DNA of 64,000 nt from Thioalkalivibrio sp. ALJ3. GTDB lineage: Bacteria > Pseudomonadota > Gammaproteobacteria > Ectothiorhodospirales > Ectothiorhodospiraceae. Made by a program: the position numbers and the translations under genes. The stretch is from positions 92,272 to 156,271 of the forward strand of contig NZ_KB897906.1 in NCBI RefSeq assembly GCF_000377205.1, given 5' to 3'. The first letter of the stretch is position 1. Every line of letters begins with the position of its first letter. Positions 39,890 through 48,277 of this stretch are shown piece after piece. The notes beneath the pieces are model-generated. The model worked only from the letters and a program-made list of their open reading frames with translations. It made no database searches and was not told where the DNA came from.

Positions 39890-40357
39890 ATGAAAAAACC
39901 GCTTCGATTCCTGACCGTGGCTTCAGTTGTCGGTACGCTGGCGCTGGGGCTGGGGGCCGTACATTCCGTGCACGCGTTTGACGAACACGAGGCAACCATT
40001 GATTACCGTCAGGGCGTGATGCGGGCGATCGGTGGCAATGTGGGTTCCATCGCCGCGGTGATTGTCGACGGCGCTGACTTTGGTGAAAACCTGGAGATGC
40101 ATACCAAGCATCTGGTGGACCTCACGGGCGATATTCCCGCGTTGTTCCCCGAGGGCAGTGACTTCCCGGATACTGATGCCAGGGAGGAAATCTGGGACGA
40201 CTGGGATCGTTTCCAGGAACTCGCCCAGGACACCAAGGAAGCGGCCGAGGAATTGCACGCAGCCGTGGAGGCCGGTGACGACGACGAGCTTCCCATTCGT
40301 TTTCGCAACCTTGGCCAGTCCTGTCAGGCCTGCCACGACGATTTCCGCCGCGACTGA
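39890..40357 (+). CDS. Cytochrome c' (periplasmic)
   Basis: This is a 155-residue precursor with a signal peptide cleaved near A29. The mature part is a four-helix bundle type with a single heme site close to the C-terminus, C145-Q-A-C148-H149, as in cytochrome c'. Such proteins bind nitric oxide or carbon monoxide and may protect against nitric oxide. The mature part is very acidic (32 Asp/Glu against 10 Lys/Arg), as expected for periplasmic proteins of halophiles. GGGAGGA lies seven bases before the ATG at 39890. The diheme cytochrome gene follows three bases after its stop. Confidence 0.92.
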   Translation: MKKPLRFLTVASVVGTLALGLGAVHSVHAFDEHEATIDYRQGVMRAIGGNVGSIAAVIVDGADFGENLEMHTKHLVDLTGDIPALFPEGSDFPDTDAREEIWDDWDRFQELAQDTKEAAEELHAAVEAGDDDELPIRFRNLGQSCQACHDDFRRD

Positions 40358-40360
40358 GCG

Positions 40361-41287
40361 GTGGTGGTGACTACAAGGCGTACAGGGCCGGCGGTCTGGC
40401 TGCCGGCCCTGGCCATTGCTGTCGTCGCATTGGGACCTGCCGTACAGGCAGATGTGGAAATCGGCGAAGCCGATCCGCAGGCGGGCGAGGAGGATCGCAT
40501 CGCCTACGGTGAGTATGTCTTGCGTGCCGGCGGCTGCGTGACCTGTCACACCGCAGAGGAGGGCGATTTCCTCGCCGGTGGGCGCCCCATCGAAAGTCCG
40601 TTCGGGGTGTTTTACGGCCCCAATATCACTCCGGACGAGGAGTACGGCATCGGTGGCTGGTCGGAGGACGACTTCAAAAAGGCGCTGAGAGAAGGGCGAA
40701 GCCCGAATGGGACTCACTACTACCCTGCGTTTCCGTACACTGCATACACCAGGATGAAGGACAAGGATGTGGAGGCGCTATGGGCCTATCTGCAGTCCGA
40801 AGTCGAGCCTGTGGCCAGGGAAAACACCCCTCACGATCTGGACTGGTTTGTACGCTTTCGGCCGTCGCTCAGCGTGTGGAAATGGTTGCATTTCGAGCCA
40901 GGAGAGTTCGAGGCCAATCCCGACGAATCCGAGGAATGGAACCGCGGCGCCTATCTGATTCAGGCCTTGGGCCATTGCATGGAGTGTCACACCCCGAGGA
41001 CGCGGACGGGCGGGCTTGATCTTGAGCGCCTGGGTGCCGGGGCACGAATGCCGGATGGAGACGTGGCACCCAATATCACGCCGGATCGTGAGACCGGTAT
41101 CGGCCGCTGGGGGGCACGCCATATTGCTCGCTACCTGGAAATGGGGATTACCCGTGACGGGGACTTCGCCGGTAGCAGCATGGCCGACGTAATCGAACAC
41201 GGAACGTCCTATCTGACCAGTGACGATCGGCGAGCAATCGCGGCCTATCTGCAGTCTCTGGAGCCCATCGAACACGAACCGGACTGA
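40361..41287 (+). CDS. Diheme c-type cytochrome
   Basis: This is a 308-residue exported protein with a signal peptide (cleavage near A30) and two cytochrome c domains, each with one CxxCH: C59-V-T-C-H63 and C206-M-E-C-H210. Each domain also has the GP(or AP)NITPD segment and a downstream methionine that may be the axial ligand. The layout resembles the cytochrome subunits of membrane dehydrogenases (alcohol or gluconate type), but no dehydrogenase is next to it. It is acidic like its neighbour. The start is one of three consecutive GTG codons. It is cotranscribed with cytochrome c', so the two may pass electrons to each other; that is an inference. Confidence 0.9.
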   Translation: MVVTTRRTGPAVWLPALAIAVVALGPAVQADVEIGEADPQAGEEDRIAYGEYVLRAGGCVTCHTAEEGDFLAGGRPIESPFGVFYGPNITPDEEYGIGGWSEDDFKKALREGRSPNGTHYYPAFPYTAYTRMKDKDVEALWAYLQSEVEPVARENTPHDLDWFVRFRPSLSVWKWLHFEPGEFEANPDESEEWNRGAYLIQALGHCMECHTPRTRTGGLDLERLGAGARMPDGDVAPNITPDRETGIGRWGARHIARYLEMGITRDGDFAGSSMADVIEHGTSYLTSDDRRAIAAYLQSLEPIEHEPD

Positions 41288-41305
41288 GCGCGAATGACAC
41301 GCATG

Positions 41306-41340
41306 AAAAAGGGCCAGGCTGCATTGCAGACCTGGCCCTT
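41306..41340. terminator. Bidirectional terminator between the cytochrome operon and tRNA-Asn
   Basis: A 10-bp perfect stem (41309-41318 with 41331-41340) encloses a small inner hairpin (CTGC/GCAG). On the minus strand it is followed by TTTTT and ends tRNA-Asn; on the plus strand the tail is GATCTTTG, a weaker U-tract after the cytochrome genes. Confidence 0.8.
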
Positions 41341-41350
41341 GATCTTTGTC

Positions 41351-41426
41351 TGGCTCCCCGGGACGGGCTCGAACCGCCGACCTAGTGATTAACAGTCACC
41401 CGCTCTACCGACTGAGCTACCGGGGA
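41351..41426 (-). tRNA. tRNA-Asn (GTT)
   Basis: On the minus strand the sequence folds as a full cloverleaf of 76 bases with encoded CCA: acceptor stem TCCCCGG/CCGGGGA, D-loop AGCTCAGTCGGTAGAGC, anticodon loop CTGTTAATC with anticodon GTT, and T-arm GGCGGTTCGAGCCCGTC. It stands alone, with a strong promoter just upstream and a terminator downstream. Confidence 0.97.
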
Positions 41427-41437
41427 ATAGGCCGCAG

Positions 41438-41466
41438 ATCGTAATGGGGGGCGTCGACCCCGTCAA
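41438..41466 (-). promoter_or_regulatory. Sigma-70 promoter of tRNA-Asn
   Basis: On the minus strand: TTGACG (41466-41461), exactly 17 bases, TACGAT (41443-41438), then a GC-rich discriminator (CTGCGGCC) before the tRNA. GC-rich discriminators are typical of stringently controlled promoters. It fits entirely between the aspC stop codon and the tRNA. Confidence 0.8.
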
Positions 41467-41479
41467 GCTTCAATGCCGC

Positions 41480-42682
41480 TCAGCGGTGGGTTGCGGCAAA
41501 CTTCCGCAGCCGCTCCAGCGCCTTGTTCAGCGTTTCGACACTGGTGGCGAACGAGACGCGCACATGACCGGGTGCCCCGAATGCGCTTCCGGGCACCAGC
41601 GCGACGCCAACCTCGTCCAGCAATTGCTTGCTCAGTGCCACGTCGGTATCGATATCGGCAGCCTGCATCAGCCCCGTTACCTGCGGGAAGCAGTAGAACG
41701 TACCGTCGGGCATCAGGCAGTCGATGCCGTCGATCGCGTTCAGCCCGTCCACCACGTGCCGGGCACGTTCGGCGAATGCGGAGCACATCGCGATCACGCA
41801 GCCCTGGTCGCCGTCCAGCGCGGCCTGTGCGCCAGCCTGGGCAATCGAGGTGGGATTGGAGGTGCTCTGCGACTGAATCTTTTTCATCGCCGCAATCAGA
41901 TTCTTTGGGCCCCCCGCGTAGCCGATCCGCCAGCCGGTCATTGCGTAGGCCTTGGACACGCCATTGAGCACGACAGTGCGCTCGAGCAGGTCGGGAGCAA
42001 CATTCACGATGTTCACAAATGGCGTGGAGCCGAAGAGGATGTGTTCGTACATGTCGTCGGTCGCAATGACCACCCGGGGGTGCTCGCGCAATACCTCGGC
42101 CAGTGCCTTCAGTTCATCGGCCGTGTAAGCAGCACCGGTGGGATTGGACGGGCTGTTGATAAACACCAGACGGGTATTTGGCGTGATCGCCGCCGCGAGT
42201 TGCTCGCCCGTGATCCGGAATCCCGCCTCCTGGGTGGCGCTGACCACGACGGGCCGCGCGCCGGCCAGAAGTGCGATGTCGGGGTAGGAGACCCAGTAGG
42301 GCGCCGGGATCACCACCTCGTCGCCCGGGTTCAGCAGGGCCTGACAGAGGTTGAAGATACTCTGTTTGCCGCCGGAGGAGACCAGGATCTGGTCGCGCTC
42401 GAACGAAAGCCCGTTGTCGCGATCAAACTTGCGGATAATGGCGTCTTTCAGCCCCGCGGTACCGTCCACCGGAGTGTACTTGGTCTCCCCGCGGGCAAGG
42501 GCGTCGATCGCCGCCTGCTTGATATGCTCCGGGGTATCGAAATCCGGCTCGCCGGCCCCCAGCCCGACGATATCGCGACCCTCGGCCCGCAGTTGTGCGG
42601 CCAGCGCGCTGACGGCCAGGGTAGGGGAGGGCTGGATGCGCTGAACGCGATCGGAGAGCTCGATATCCAAGGCGGGCCTCAT
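41480..42682 (-). CDS. aspC: Aspartate aminotransferase (class I)
   Basis: This 400-residue PLP enzyme of the Igamma aspartate aminotransferase group (Rhizobium/thermophile AspC type) transfers the amino group between aspartate and 2-oxoglutarate, sometimes also prephenate. The PLP lysine is in NGVSKAYAMTGWRIGY, and SNPTGAAY is the substrate and cofactor motif. The ATG at 42682 is chosen as it gives the common start before LSDRVQRIQPSPT; the ORF extends back to 42802 over the divergent uvrB start, which is unlikely. It is divergent from uvrB. Confidence 0.9.
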   Translation of the reverse strand: MRPALDIELSDRVQRIQPSPTLAVSALAAQLRAEGRDIVGLGAGEPDFDTPEHIKQAAIDALARGETKYTPVDGTAGLKDAIIRKFDRDNGLSFERDQILVSSGGKQSIFNLCQALLNPGDEVVIPAPYWVSYPDIALLAGARPVVVSATQEAGFRITGEQLAAAITPNTRLVFINSPSNPTGAAYTADELKALAEVLREHPRVVIATDDMYEHILFGSTPFVNIVNVAPDLLERTVVLNGVSKAYAMTGWRIGYAGGPKNLIAAMKKIQSQSTSNPTSIAQAGAQAALDGDQGCVIAMCSAFAERARHVVDGLNAIDGIDCLMPDGTFYCFPQVTGLMQAADIDTDVALSKQLLDEVGVALVPGSAFGAPGHVRVSFATSVETLNKALERLRKFAATHR

Positions 42683-42773
42683 GCGGGTTGGGCTGGGTGG
42701 ACGGCCAGACGCGAATGCATAACCGGCCGCAGAGTGGCGAAATAATACTGAAATCAGGCGCGGAGGATAAGGC

Positions 42774-44807
42774 GTGCAGCCAGAAGAGGCCGAACAATTC
42801 AAGGTGGTATCGCAGTATCAGCCCGCCGGTGATCAGCCGACGGCAATCCGCGAGCTGACCGATGGCATCGCGGCAGGGCTGGCCCACCAGGTGCTGCTGG
42901 GCGTAACCGGGTCCGGCAAGACGTTCACCATCGCCAATGTGATCCAGAACCTGCAGCGCCCGACCATCGTACTGGCGCCGAACAAGACCCTGGCCGCACA
43001 GCTGTATGGCGAGTTCAAGGAGTTCTTCCCGAACAACGCGGTGGAGTACTTCGTCTCGTACTACGATTACTACCAGCCGGAGGCTTACGTCCCGTCTTCG
43101 GATACCTATATCGAAAAGGACGCCTCGATCAATGACCACATCGAGCAGATGCGCCTGTCCGCGACGCGTGCCCTGCTGGAGCGCCGCGACGCGATCATCG
43201 TGGCCTCGGTGTCCGCCATATACGGCCTGGGCGACCCGCGAAAGTATCTGTCGATGGTGCTACATCTGCAGCGCGGGGACCGTATCGACCAGCGTGACCT
43301 GCTGCGCCGTCTGGCCGAGCTGCAGTACACCCGCAACGATACCGAACTGCGTCGCGCCACCTACCGGGTACGCGGGGAGGTCATCGACATCCACCCCGCC
43401 GAATCCGAGATCGAGGCCGTACGCATCGAGTTGTTCGACGACGAGATCGAGCGCCTGTCGTACTTTGATCCGCTGACTGGCGAGCAGCTGCGCACGGTTC
43501 CGCGCCTGACCATCTACCCGAAGACACACTACGTGACCCCGCGCGAGACGCTTCTGGGTGCGGTGGACCAGATCCGCGACGAGCTCAAGGAACGCCTCGA
43601 CTTCCTGCGCAAGGAGGATCGGCTGGTCGAGGCACAGCGACTGGAGCAGCGCACGCTGTTCGACCTGGAGATGATCCTCGAGATCGGCTACTGCAACGGT
43701 ATCGAGAACTACTCGCGCTATCTCTCCGGCCGGGCACCCGGCGAGCCTCCCCCCACGTTTTTCGACTACTTGCCCAAGGACGCGCTGCTGGTGATCGACG
43801 AGTCGCATGTGTCGGTGCCGCAGGTGGGGGGGATGTACAAGGGCGACCGCTCGCGCAAGGAGACGCTGGTGGAATACGGCTTTCGCCTGCCATCGGCGCT
43901 GGACAACCGCCCGCTGCGCTTCGAGGAATTCGAGGCCCTGCAGCCGCAGACCATCTACGTCTCCGCCACGCCGGGGCCGTACGAGCGCGAACATGCCGGG
44001 GCGATTATCGATCAGGTCGTCCGGCCCACCGGGCTTCTGGATCCGATTCTCGAGGTACGCCCGGCCGGCAGCCAGGTCGATGACTGCCTGTCCGAGGTGC
44101 GCGAGCGGGTGGAGCGTGACGAGCGCGTACTGATCACCACTCTGACCAAGCGCATGGCCGAGGACCTGACCGACTATCTCTCGGAGCACGGTGTGCGGGT
44201 GCGCTATCTGCATTCGGATATCGATACCGTCGAGCGCATGGAGATCATCCGCGACCTGCGACTGGGCGAGTTCGATGTCCTCGTGGGAATCAACCTCCTG
44301 CGCGAGGGGCTGGATATGCCCGAGGTCTCGTTGGTGGCGATCTTCGACGCCGACAAGGAGGGCTTCCTGCGCTCCGACCGCTCCCTGATCCAGACCATCG
44401 GGCGCGCGGCGCGCAACGTGAACGGCAAGGCGATCCTGTACGCGGACAAGGTCACCGGATCGATGCAGCGGGCCATGGACGAGACCGAGCGCCGCCGGGA
44501 CCGGCAGATCGCCCACAACGAGGCGCATGGCATCACTCCGCAGGGGATTCGGAAGAACGTTGCGGACATCCTCGAGGCGCGCAACGCCACGCCGGGTTCC
44601 GGGCGCCGTCGCGGCCAGAAGAAGGTCGCAGAGGACGCACCGGACTACATCGACGCCCCGGAGAACGCCGCCAGGGAGATCGAGAAGCTCGAGCAGGAGA
44701 TGTTCCAGAAGGCCCGCGACCTGGAGTTCGAAGAGGCCGCACGGATCCGCGATCGCATCGAGAAGCTCAAAACACTCGCATTCCGTCCCGAAGCCTCGCT
44801 ATCCTAA
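42774..44807 (+). CDS. uvrB: UvrABC system protein B
   Basis: UvrB verifies damage and is the helicase-like core of nucleotide excision repair. The 677-residue protein has Walker [10 protein letters not shown] (about residue 40), the damage-probing beta-hairpin ([12 protein letters not shown] about residue 95), helicase motifs II-VI through [12 protein letters not shown], and a C-terminal UVR domain ([22 protein letters not shown]) that binds UvrC. The start is GTG with GGAGG seven bases upstream. No LexA box (CTGT-N8-ACAG) is visible in the gap to aspC. nagZ follows. Confidence 0.97.
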   Translation: MQPEEAEQFKVVSQYQPAGDQPTAIRELTDGIAAGLAHQVLLGVTGSGKTFTIANVIQNLQRPTIVLAPNKTLAAQLYGEFKEFFPNNAVEYFVSYYDYYQPEAYVPSSDTYIEKDASINDHIEQMRLSATRALLERRDAIIVASVSAIYGLGDPRKYLSMVLHLQRGDRIDQRDLLRRLAELQYTRNDTELRRATYRVRGEVIDIHPAESEIEAVRIELFDDEIERLSYFDPLTGEQLRTVPRLTIYPKTHYVTPRETLLGAVDQIRDELKERLDFLRKEDRLVEAQRLEQRTLFDLEMILEIGYCNGIENYSRYLSGRAPGEPPPTFFDYLPKDALLVIDESHVSVPQVGGMYKGDRSRKETLVEYGFRLPSALDNRPLRFEEFEALQPQTIYVSATPGPYEREHAGAIIDQVVRPTGLLDPILEVRPAGSQVDDCLSEVRERVERDERVLITTLTKRMAEDLTDYLSEHGVRVRYLHSDIDTVERMEIIRDLRLGEFDVLVGINLLREGLDMPEVSLVAIFDADKEGFLRSDRSLIQTIGRAARNVNGKAILYADKVTGSMQRAMDETERRRDRQIAHNEAHGITPQGIRKNVADILEARNATPGSGRRRGQKKVAEDAPDYIDAPENAAREIEKLEQEMFQKARDLEFEEAARIRDRIEKLKTLAFRPEASLS

Positions 44808-44849
44808 AAGGATTGCTCGGGTCACGAGCGCCAGTTGAGTACCGATTCA

Positions 44850-45893
44850 ATGGCTTCTCCCGTATCCCTGCCCCTGGGGCCTGTCATGCTCGATGTGACC
44901 GGTCTGGAACTGACCCCGGAAGATCGTGAACGCCTGCGGCATCCGGCCACGGGCGGCGTCATCCTGTTCGCCCGCAATGCCGGCACGCCGGAGCAGGTGA
45001 GGGCGCTCACCGATGCGATACGCGCCGAGCGACCCGGCATTCTCATTGCCGTGGATCAGGAGGGCGGGCGTGTCCAGCGTCTGCGGGATGGCTTCACCAG
45101 GCTTCCGCCCATGCGGGATCTGGGGCAGGTCGATGACTACGACCGCAACAAGGCCTGCGAGCTGGCCCATGCCACTGGGGAACTGCTGGCACTGGAGTTG
45201 CGCGAAGCTGGGATCGATTTCAGTTTTGCCCCCGTCCTGGACCGCGACATTGGCGTGAGCGAGGTCATTGGGGATCGGGCTTTTCATCATGACCCGGACG
45301 TCATCGCACGCCTGGCCGGCGAGCTCATTCGCGGCCTTGCGGCAGGCGGAATGGCCAGCGTAGGGAAGCATTTTCCGGGGCACGGGGCCGTAAAGGCGGA
45401 CTCCCATGTTGCTCTGCCGGTCGATGATCGTCCTCTGGCCGAGATCGAAGCGGACGACATCGCCGCTTTTCGCCCCGTCCTGGGTGATCTGGATGCCGTG
45501 ATGCCCGCGCACGTGCTGTACCCCCAGGTGGACGACCAGCCCGCCGGTTTTTCGCGCATCTGGCTACAGGACATCCTGCGCCGGGAGCTCCGTTTTCGTG
45601 GGGCCATTCTGAGCGATGACCTGGCTATGGCGGGCGCAGAAGCCATCGGCAGTCCCGCCGAGCGTGCGAAGGCCGCCCGCGCGGCGGGTTGCGACATGGT
45701 GTTGATCTGCAATGAGCCGGCTCAGGCCGATTCGATCCTTGAAGCCCAGCAAGAGAAACCCCTCGATGCCCAGGCGTTGCGGCGTATCGAGGCCTTGCGC
45801 GCCCGGACGGTGGAACAGCCACCGAGGCGGATACAGGCGCTTCGGGCTCAACTGCATCAATGGCTCGAAGCGCAACAGGCAGCGACTGCCTGA
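44850..45893 (+). CDS. nagZ: Beta-N-acetylhexosaminidase
   Basis: NagZ removes N-acetylglucosamine from anhydro-muropeptides in the cytoplasm during cell-wall recycling. The 347-residue protein is a single-domain family 3 glycoside hydrolase with GVILFARN, the DQEGGRVQR motif, KHFPGHGAVKADSH (catalytic His-Asp loop) and the nucleophile region AILSDDLAMAGA. The ATG at 44850 is chosen; a TTG at 44835 and an ATG at 44886 are possible. In Pseudomonas nagZ is next to the methylthioinosine phosphorylase gene; here the DsrE-like and hpt genes lie between. Confidence 0.95.
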   Translation: MASPVSLPLGPVMLDVTGLELTPEDRERLRHPATGGVILFARNAGTPEQVRALTDAIRAERPGILIAVDQEGGRVQRLRDGFTRLPPMRDLGQVDDYDRNKACELAHATGELLALELREAGIDFSFAPVLDRDIGVSEVIGDRAFHHDPDVIARLAGELIRGLAAGGMASVGKHFPGHGAVKADSHVALPVDDRPLAEIEADDIAAFRPVLGDLDAVMPAHVLYPQVDDQPAGFSRIWLQDILRRELRFRGAILSDDLAMAGAEAIGSPAERAKAARAAGCDMVLICNEPAQADSILEAQQEKPLDAQALRRIEALRARTVEQPPRRIQALRAQLHQWLEAQQAATA

Positions 45894-45935
45894 GGACCGT
45901 GTTCCTCCGGGACGAGAATGATGGTGGGCGGTGCA

Positions 45936-45965
45936 TTGGCGCCCAGGCGCTGGCACGCCTATAAT
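45936..45965 (+). promoter_or_regulatory. Sigma-70 promoter of the DsrE-like gene
   Basis: TTGGCG (45936-45941), an 18-base spacer and a perfect TATAAT (45960-45965), 66 bases before the DsrE-like ATG. It gives this small gene its own strong promoter. Confidence 0.7.
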
Positions 45966-46031
45966 GCGCCACCGGTTTGCGCTTGAGCAGCTGTTAATAT
46001 TCACACTCACCACTGAAGTTGGAGATCAAAA

Positions 46032-46400
46032 ATGGCCGACAAGCTCCTGATCGTCATGGTTAACACCGATCCGAGCAGCCCCTCCGAGCTGGGCGCCCCG
46101 TTTTTCCAGGCCACTGTGGCCGCCGCGATGGAATATGACGTCGAGGTCGTCATGACCGGCCGTGCCGGCGAACTGGCCAAGAAGGGCGTTGCCGAAAACC
46201 TGTATGTCCAGGAAGGCTCCAGCAAGAGCGTGTACGACTTCATCAAGGATGCCCACGAAGCCGGCGTCGTGATGAAGGTCTGCACGCCGACCCTGGATCT
46301 GTGGGGCAATGACCTGATTCCGGAAATCGAGGAAACCGTGGGCGGCGCCTACGTGATTTCCGAAGCCATGGATGACGACACCGTGACCTTTACCTACTAA
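46032..46400 (+). CDS. DsrE/TusD-like sulfur-relay family protein
   Basis: This 122-residue cytoplasmic protein has the alternating beta-alpha DsrE/F fold: the LLIVMVNTDP strand, AAAMEYDVEVVMTGRAGEL, and VMKVCTPTLDLWG with a single cysteine, C84, near the position of the sulfur-carrying cysteine of TusD and DsrE. Such proteins carry persulfide sulfur or, in some branches, have no known role. No dsrF, dsrH or tus partners are next to it. GGAG lies seven bases before the ATG, and a strong promoter and terminator frame it, so it is a well-expressed single-gene unit. Confidence 0.8.
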   Translation: MADKLLIVMVNTDPSSPSELGAPFFQATVAAAMEYDVEVVMTGRAGELAKKGVAENLYVQEGSSKSVYDFIKDAHEAGVVMKVCTPTLDLWGNDLIPEIEETVGGAYVISEAMDDDTVTFTY

Positions 46401-46424
46401 GGGTTCACACATCCGTTGCTTTGC

Positions 46425-46461
46425 CAACCGGCCGGCCCTTGCGCCGGCCGGTTGCGTTTGC
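46425..46461 (+). terminator. Rho-independent terminator after the DsrE-like gene
   Basis: A perfect 12-bp GC-rich stem (46425-46436 with 46443-46454) and 6-nt loop, followed by CGTTTGC. The U-tract is short, but the stem is very strong. Confidence 0.7.
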
Positions 46462-46557
46462 ACGGCCTGAGTCCTCCATACACCCCGGAGTCAGGCCTTG
46501 CCGTCGGCCAGCCACTCGGCCAACATCCTTCCTCTCAAAACCACATCAGGACCTTTG

Positions 46558-47109
46558 ATGAGCCCGGAACAGGCCCGCGCGACGCTCCGAGATGCCGATT
46601 GCCTCTATAGCCGTGACGCGGTTGAAACCGCGATCGATCGCTTGGCCGAACGAACCGCGCAGGTGCTGAAGGACCGCAACCCCCTGGTCCTGGGCGTGAT
46701 GAACGGTGGTGTGGTGCTGATGGGGGGGCTTCTAACTCGCTGGTCGTTTCCCATGCAGGTGGACTATCTGCATGCCACGCGTTATCGCGGTGGCACCCGG
46801 GGAGGGGAGCAGTTGCACTGGCTGGCGCGGCCGCAGACACCGATTCGTGGGCGTACCGTCGTAATCGTGGATGACATCCTGGACGGCGGTATCACCCTTG
46901 AGGGGATCCAGGCGTTCTGCGAAGAGCAGGGCGCCGAGAAGGTGTATTCGGTGGTCCTTGTGGACAAGGCCAACCCCGAACGCGATCCCGCGATCACGGT
47001 CGATTTTGCCGCCCTGGAGGTGCCGAATCGCTATGTGTTCGGCTACGGGATGGATTACCAGGACTACCTTCGAAACGCACCCGGCATATTTGCCGTCGCA
47101 AACCACTAG
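46558..47109 (+). CDS. hpt: Hypoxanthine-guanine phosphoribosyltransferase
   Basis: This 183-residue type I phosphoribosyltransferase makes IMP or GMP from hypoxanthine or guanine and PRPP. The PRPP loop is VVIVDDILDGGIT (about residues 101-113), with the NGGVVLMGGL loop before it and the K-x-x-x purine-site lysine in LVDKANP. The ATG at 46558 has AGGA seven bases upstream; the in-frame extension to 46498 has no support. It lies 14 bases before mtnP, whose reaction is predicted to release hypoxanthine. Confidence 0.9.
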   Translation: MSPEQARATLRDADCLYSRDAVETAIDRLAERTAQVLKDRNPLVLGVMNGGVVLMGGLLTRWSFPMQVDYLHATRYRGGTRGGEQLHWLARPQTPIRGRTVVIVDDILDGGITLEGIQAFCEEQGAEKVYSVVLVDKANPERDPAITVDFAALEVPNRYVFGYGMDYQDYLRNAPGIFAVANH

Positions 47110-47123
47110 GGACACAAAGATTT

Positions 47124-47876
47124 ATGTCGACACCCCGTCTTGCCGTGATCGGCGGCACCGGCCTGACCCAGCTGAAATCCCTGGAAATCACCCGCAGGCA
47201 GGTGATGCACACTCCCTATGGAGAGCCTTCTGGGCCATTGGTGTTCGGCCGTCTGAATGATACGGAAATTGTCTTTTTGCCACGTCACGGGGCCCGCCAC
47301 ACGATTCCGCCGCATCAGGTGAATTACCGGGCTAACATCTGGGCGCTGAAGAATGCCGGGGTCGACAACGTAATCGCCGTGGCCGCGGTAGGCGGGATCA
47401 CGGAAGGCATGAAGCCGGGCATGATTGCCATCCCCGATCAGATCATTGACTACACCTGGTCGCGCGCCAATACCTTTTTCGAGGGGGGCGATCTCGATGC
47501 CGTCACCCATATCGACATGACCTGGCCTTACAACCAGGGTGTCCGGGAGACACTGCTGAATGCGATTGACGATCTCCGCATCGAGGCCGCGGACCGGGGA
47601 ACGTATGGCGCGACCCAGGGCCCGCGCCTGGAGACGGCGGCCGAAATCGATCGTATGGCAAGGGATGGCTGCGATCTGGTCGGCATGACGGGGATGCCCG
47701 AGACGGCGCTTGCCCGCGAGCTGGACCTCAACTACGCCTGCTGTGCCGTCATCGCGAATTGGGCGGCGGGACGTACCGAAGGCGAGATCACCATGGACGA
47801 GATCGGGCGCAATCTGGATGAGGGCATGGCACGGGTGAAGGACGTGCTCATACACGTGATCGAGACGCTCTCTTGA
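47124..47876 (+). CDS. mtnP: S-methyl-5'-thioinosine (or -adenosine) phosphorylase
   Basis: This 250-residue PNP/MTAP family enzyme splits the methylthionucleoside with phosphate, giving methylthioribose 1-phosphate and the purine. It has IGGTGLTQL at the start, the phosphate-binding PRHG, HQVNYRANIWALK, TQGPRLET and VGMTGMPETALARELDL. It resembles the Pseudomonas aeruginosa methylthioinosine phosphorylase from end to end, and N212 (ANWAAG) stands where adenine-specific enzymes have aspartate, which favours a 6-oxopurine. With hpt directly upstream, recycling of hypoxanthine fits. It connects to MtnA at 18.3 kb. Confidence 0.88.
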   Translation: MSTPRLAVIGGTGLTQLKSLEITRRQVMHTPYGEPSGPLVFGRLNDTEIVFLPRHGARHTIPPHQVNYRANIWALKNAGVDNVIAVAAVGGITEGMKPGMIAIPDQIIDYTWSRANTFFEGGDLDAVTHIDMTWPYNQGVRETLLNAIDDLRIEAADRGTYGATQGPRLETAAEIDRMARDGCDLVGMTGMPETALARELDLNYACCAVIANWAAGRTEGEITMDEIGRNLDEGMARVKDVLIHVIETLS

Positions 47877-47940
47877 CCATTATTACGGGGGAGAGGCCGG
47901 GCGCCTGGCCGAGCACGCAACCCCTTGTTCCATGACTTAA

Positions 47941-47956
47941 CATAATATGTATTATG
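47941..47956. promoter_or_regulatory. AT-rich inverted repeat, candidate operator
   Basis: CATAATA, two bases, TATTATG: a perfect 7-2-7 inverted repeat in GC-rich surroundings, between the converging ends of mtnP and the 95-residue gene. The loop is too short for a hairpin, so a protein-binding site is more likely than a terminator. No gene starts next to it. Confidence 0.3.
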
Positions 47957-47989
47957 CGTCATGTATGGGTGGGCCTAGAAGTCCGATCG

Positions 47990-48277
47990 CTATCGGATCC
48001 TGAGATTCATCGCGCTGTTCAGGCCGTGGCTACGTGAACGCGTGGCATGCCCGTTCTTGGTCAGGACCAGGTCCAGATACCCGGGACCGCTAAGCTGTAC
48101 GACCCGGCAGTCCACCCCGATACCTTCGAACTCCACTTCCAGTGGCACGACTCCCTCGAACTCCACTTCCTCGACCTCGTGCGTCCTGGTGACTGTGCAC
48201 GTAATCGAGTATGCGGTGCCCTCGGGCCCGGAGGCTTGCAGAGTAATACGCGATTCCTTGGGCGATGATGTCGACAT
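47990..48277 (-). CDS. Hypothetical 95-residue beta-rich protein
   Basis: I do not recognise this gene with certainty. The protein has no signal peptide or membrane helix. It reads as alternating polar and hydrophobic strands (RITLQASG, AYSITCTVTR, VPLEVEFEGIGVDCRVVQL, YLDLVLTK) with two cysteines (27 and 57), so a small beta-sandwich is likely. GAGG lies about ten bases before the ATG. It lies about 480 bases downstream of the CsgD-like regulator on the same strand, in a gene-poor, more AT-rich segment. That the frame is real is supported by its protein-like composition; it could still be spurious. Confidence 0.6.
   Translation of the reverse strand: MSTSSPKESRITLQASGPEGTAYSITCTVTRTHEVEEVEFEGVVPLEVEFEGIGVDCRVVQLSGPGYLDLVLTKNGHATRSRSHGLNSAMNLRIR

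Noticed and set aside
42683-42773. LexA box upstream of uvrB
   Set aside because: No CTGT-N8-ACAG or close variant is seen in this gap, so SOS control is not claimed.
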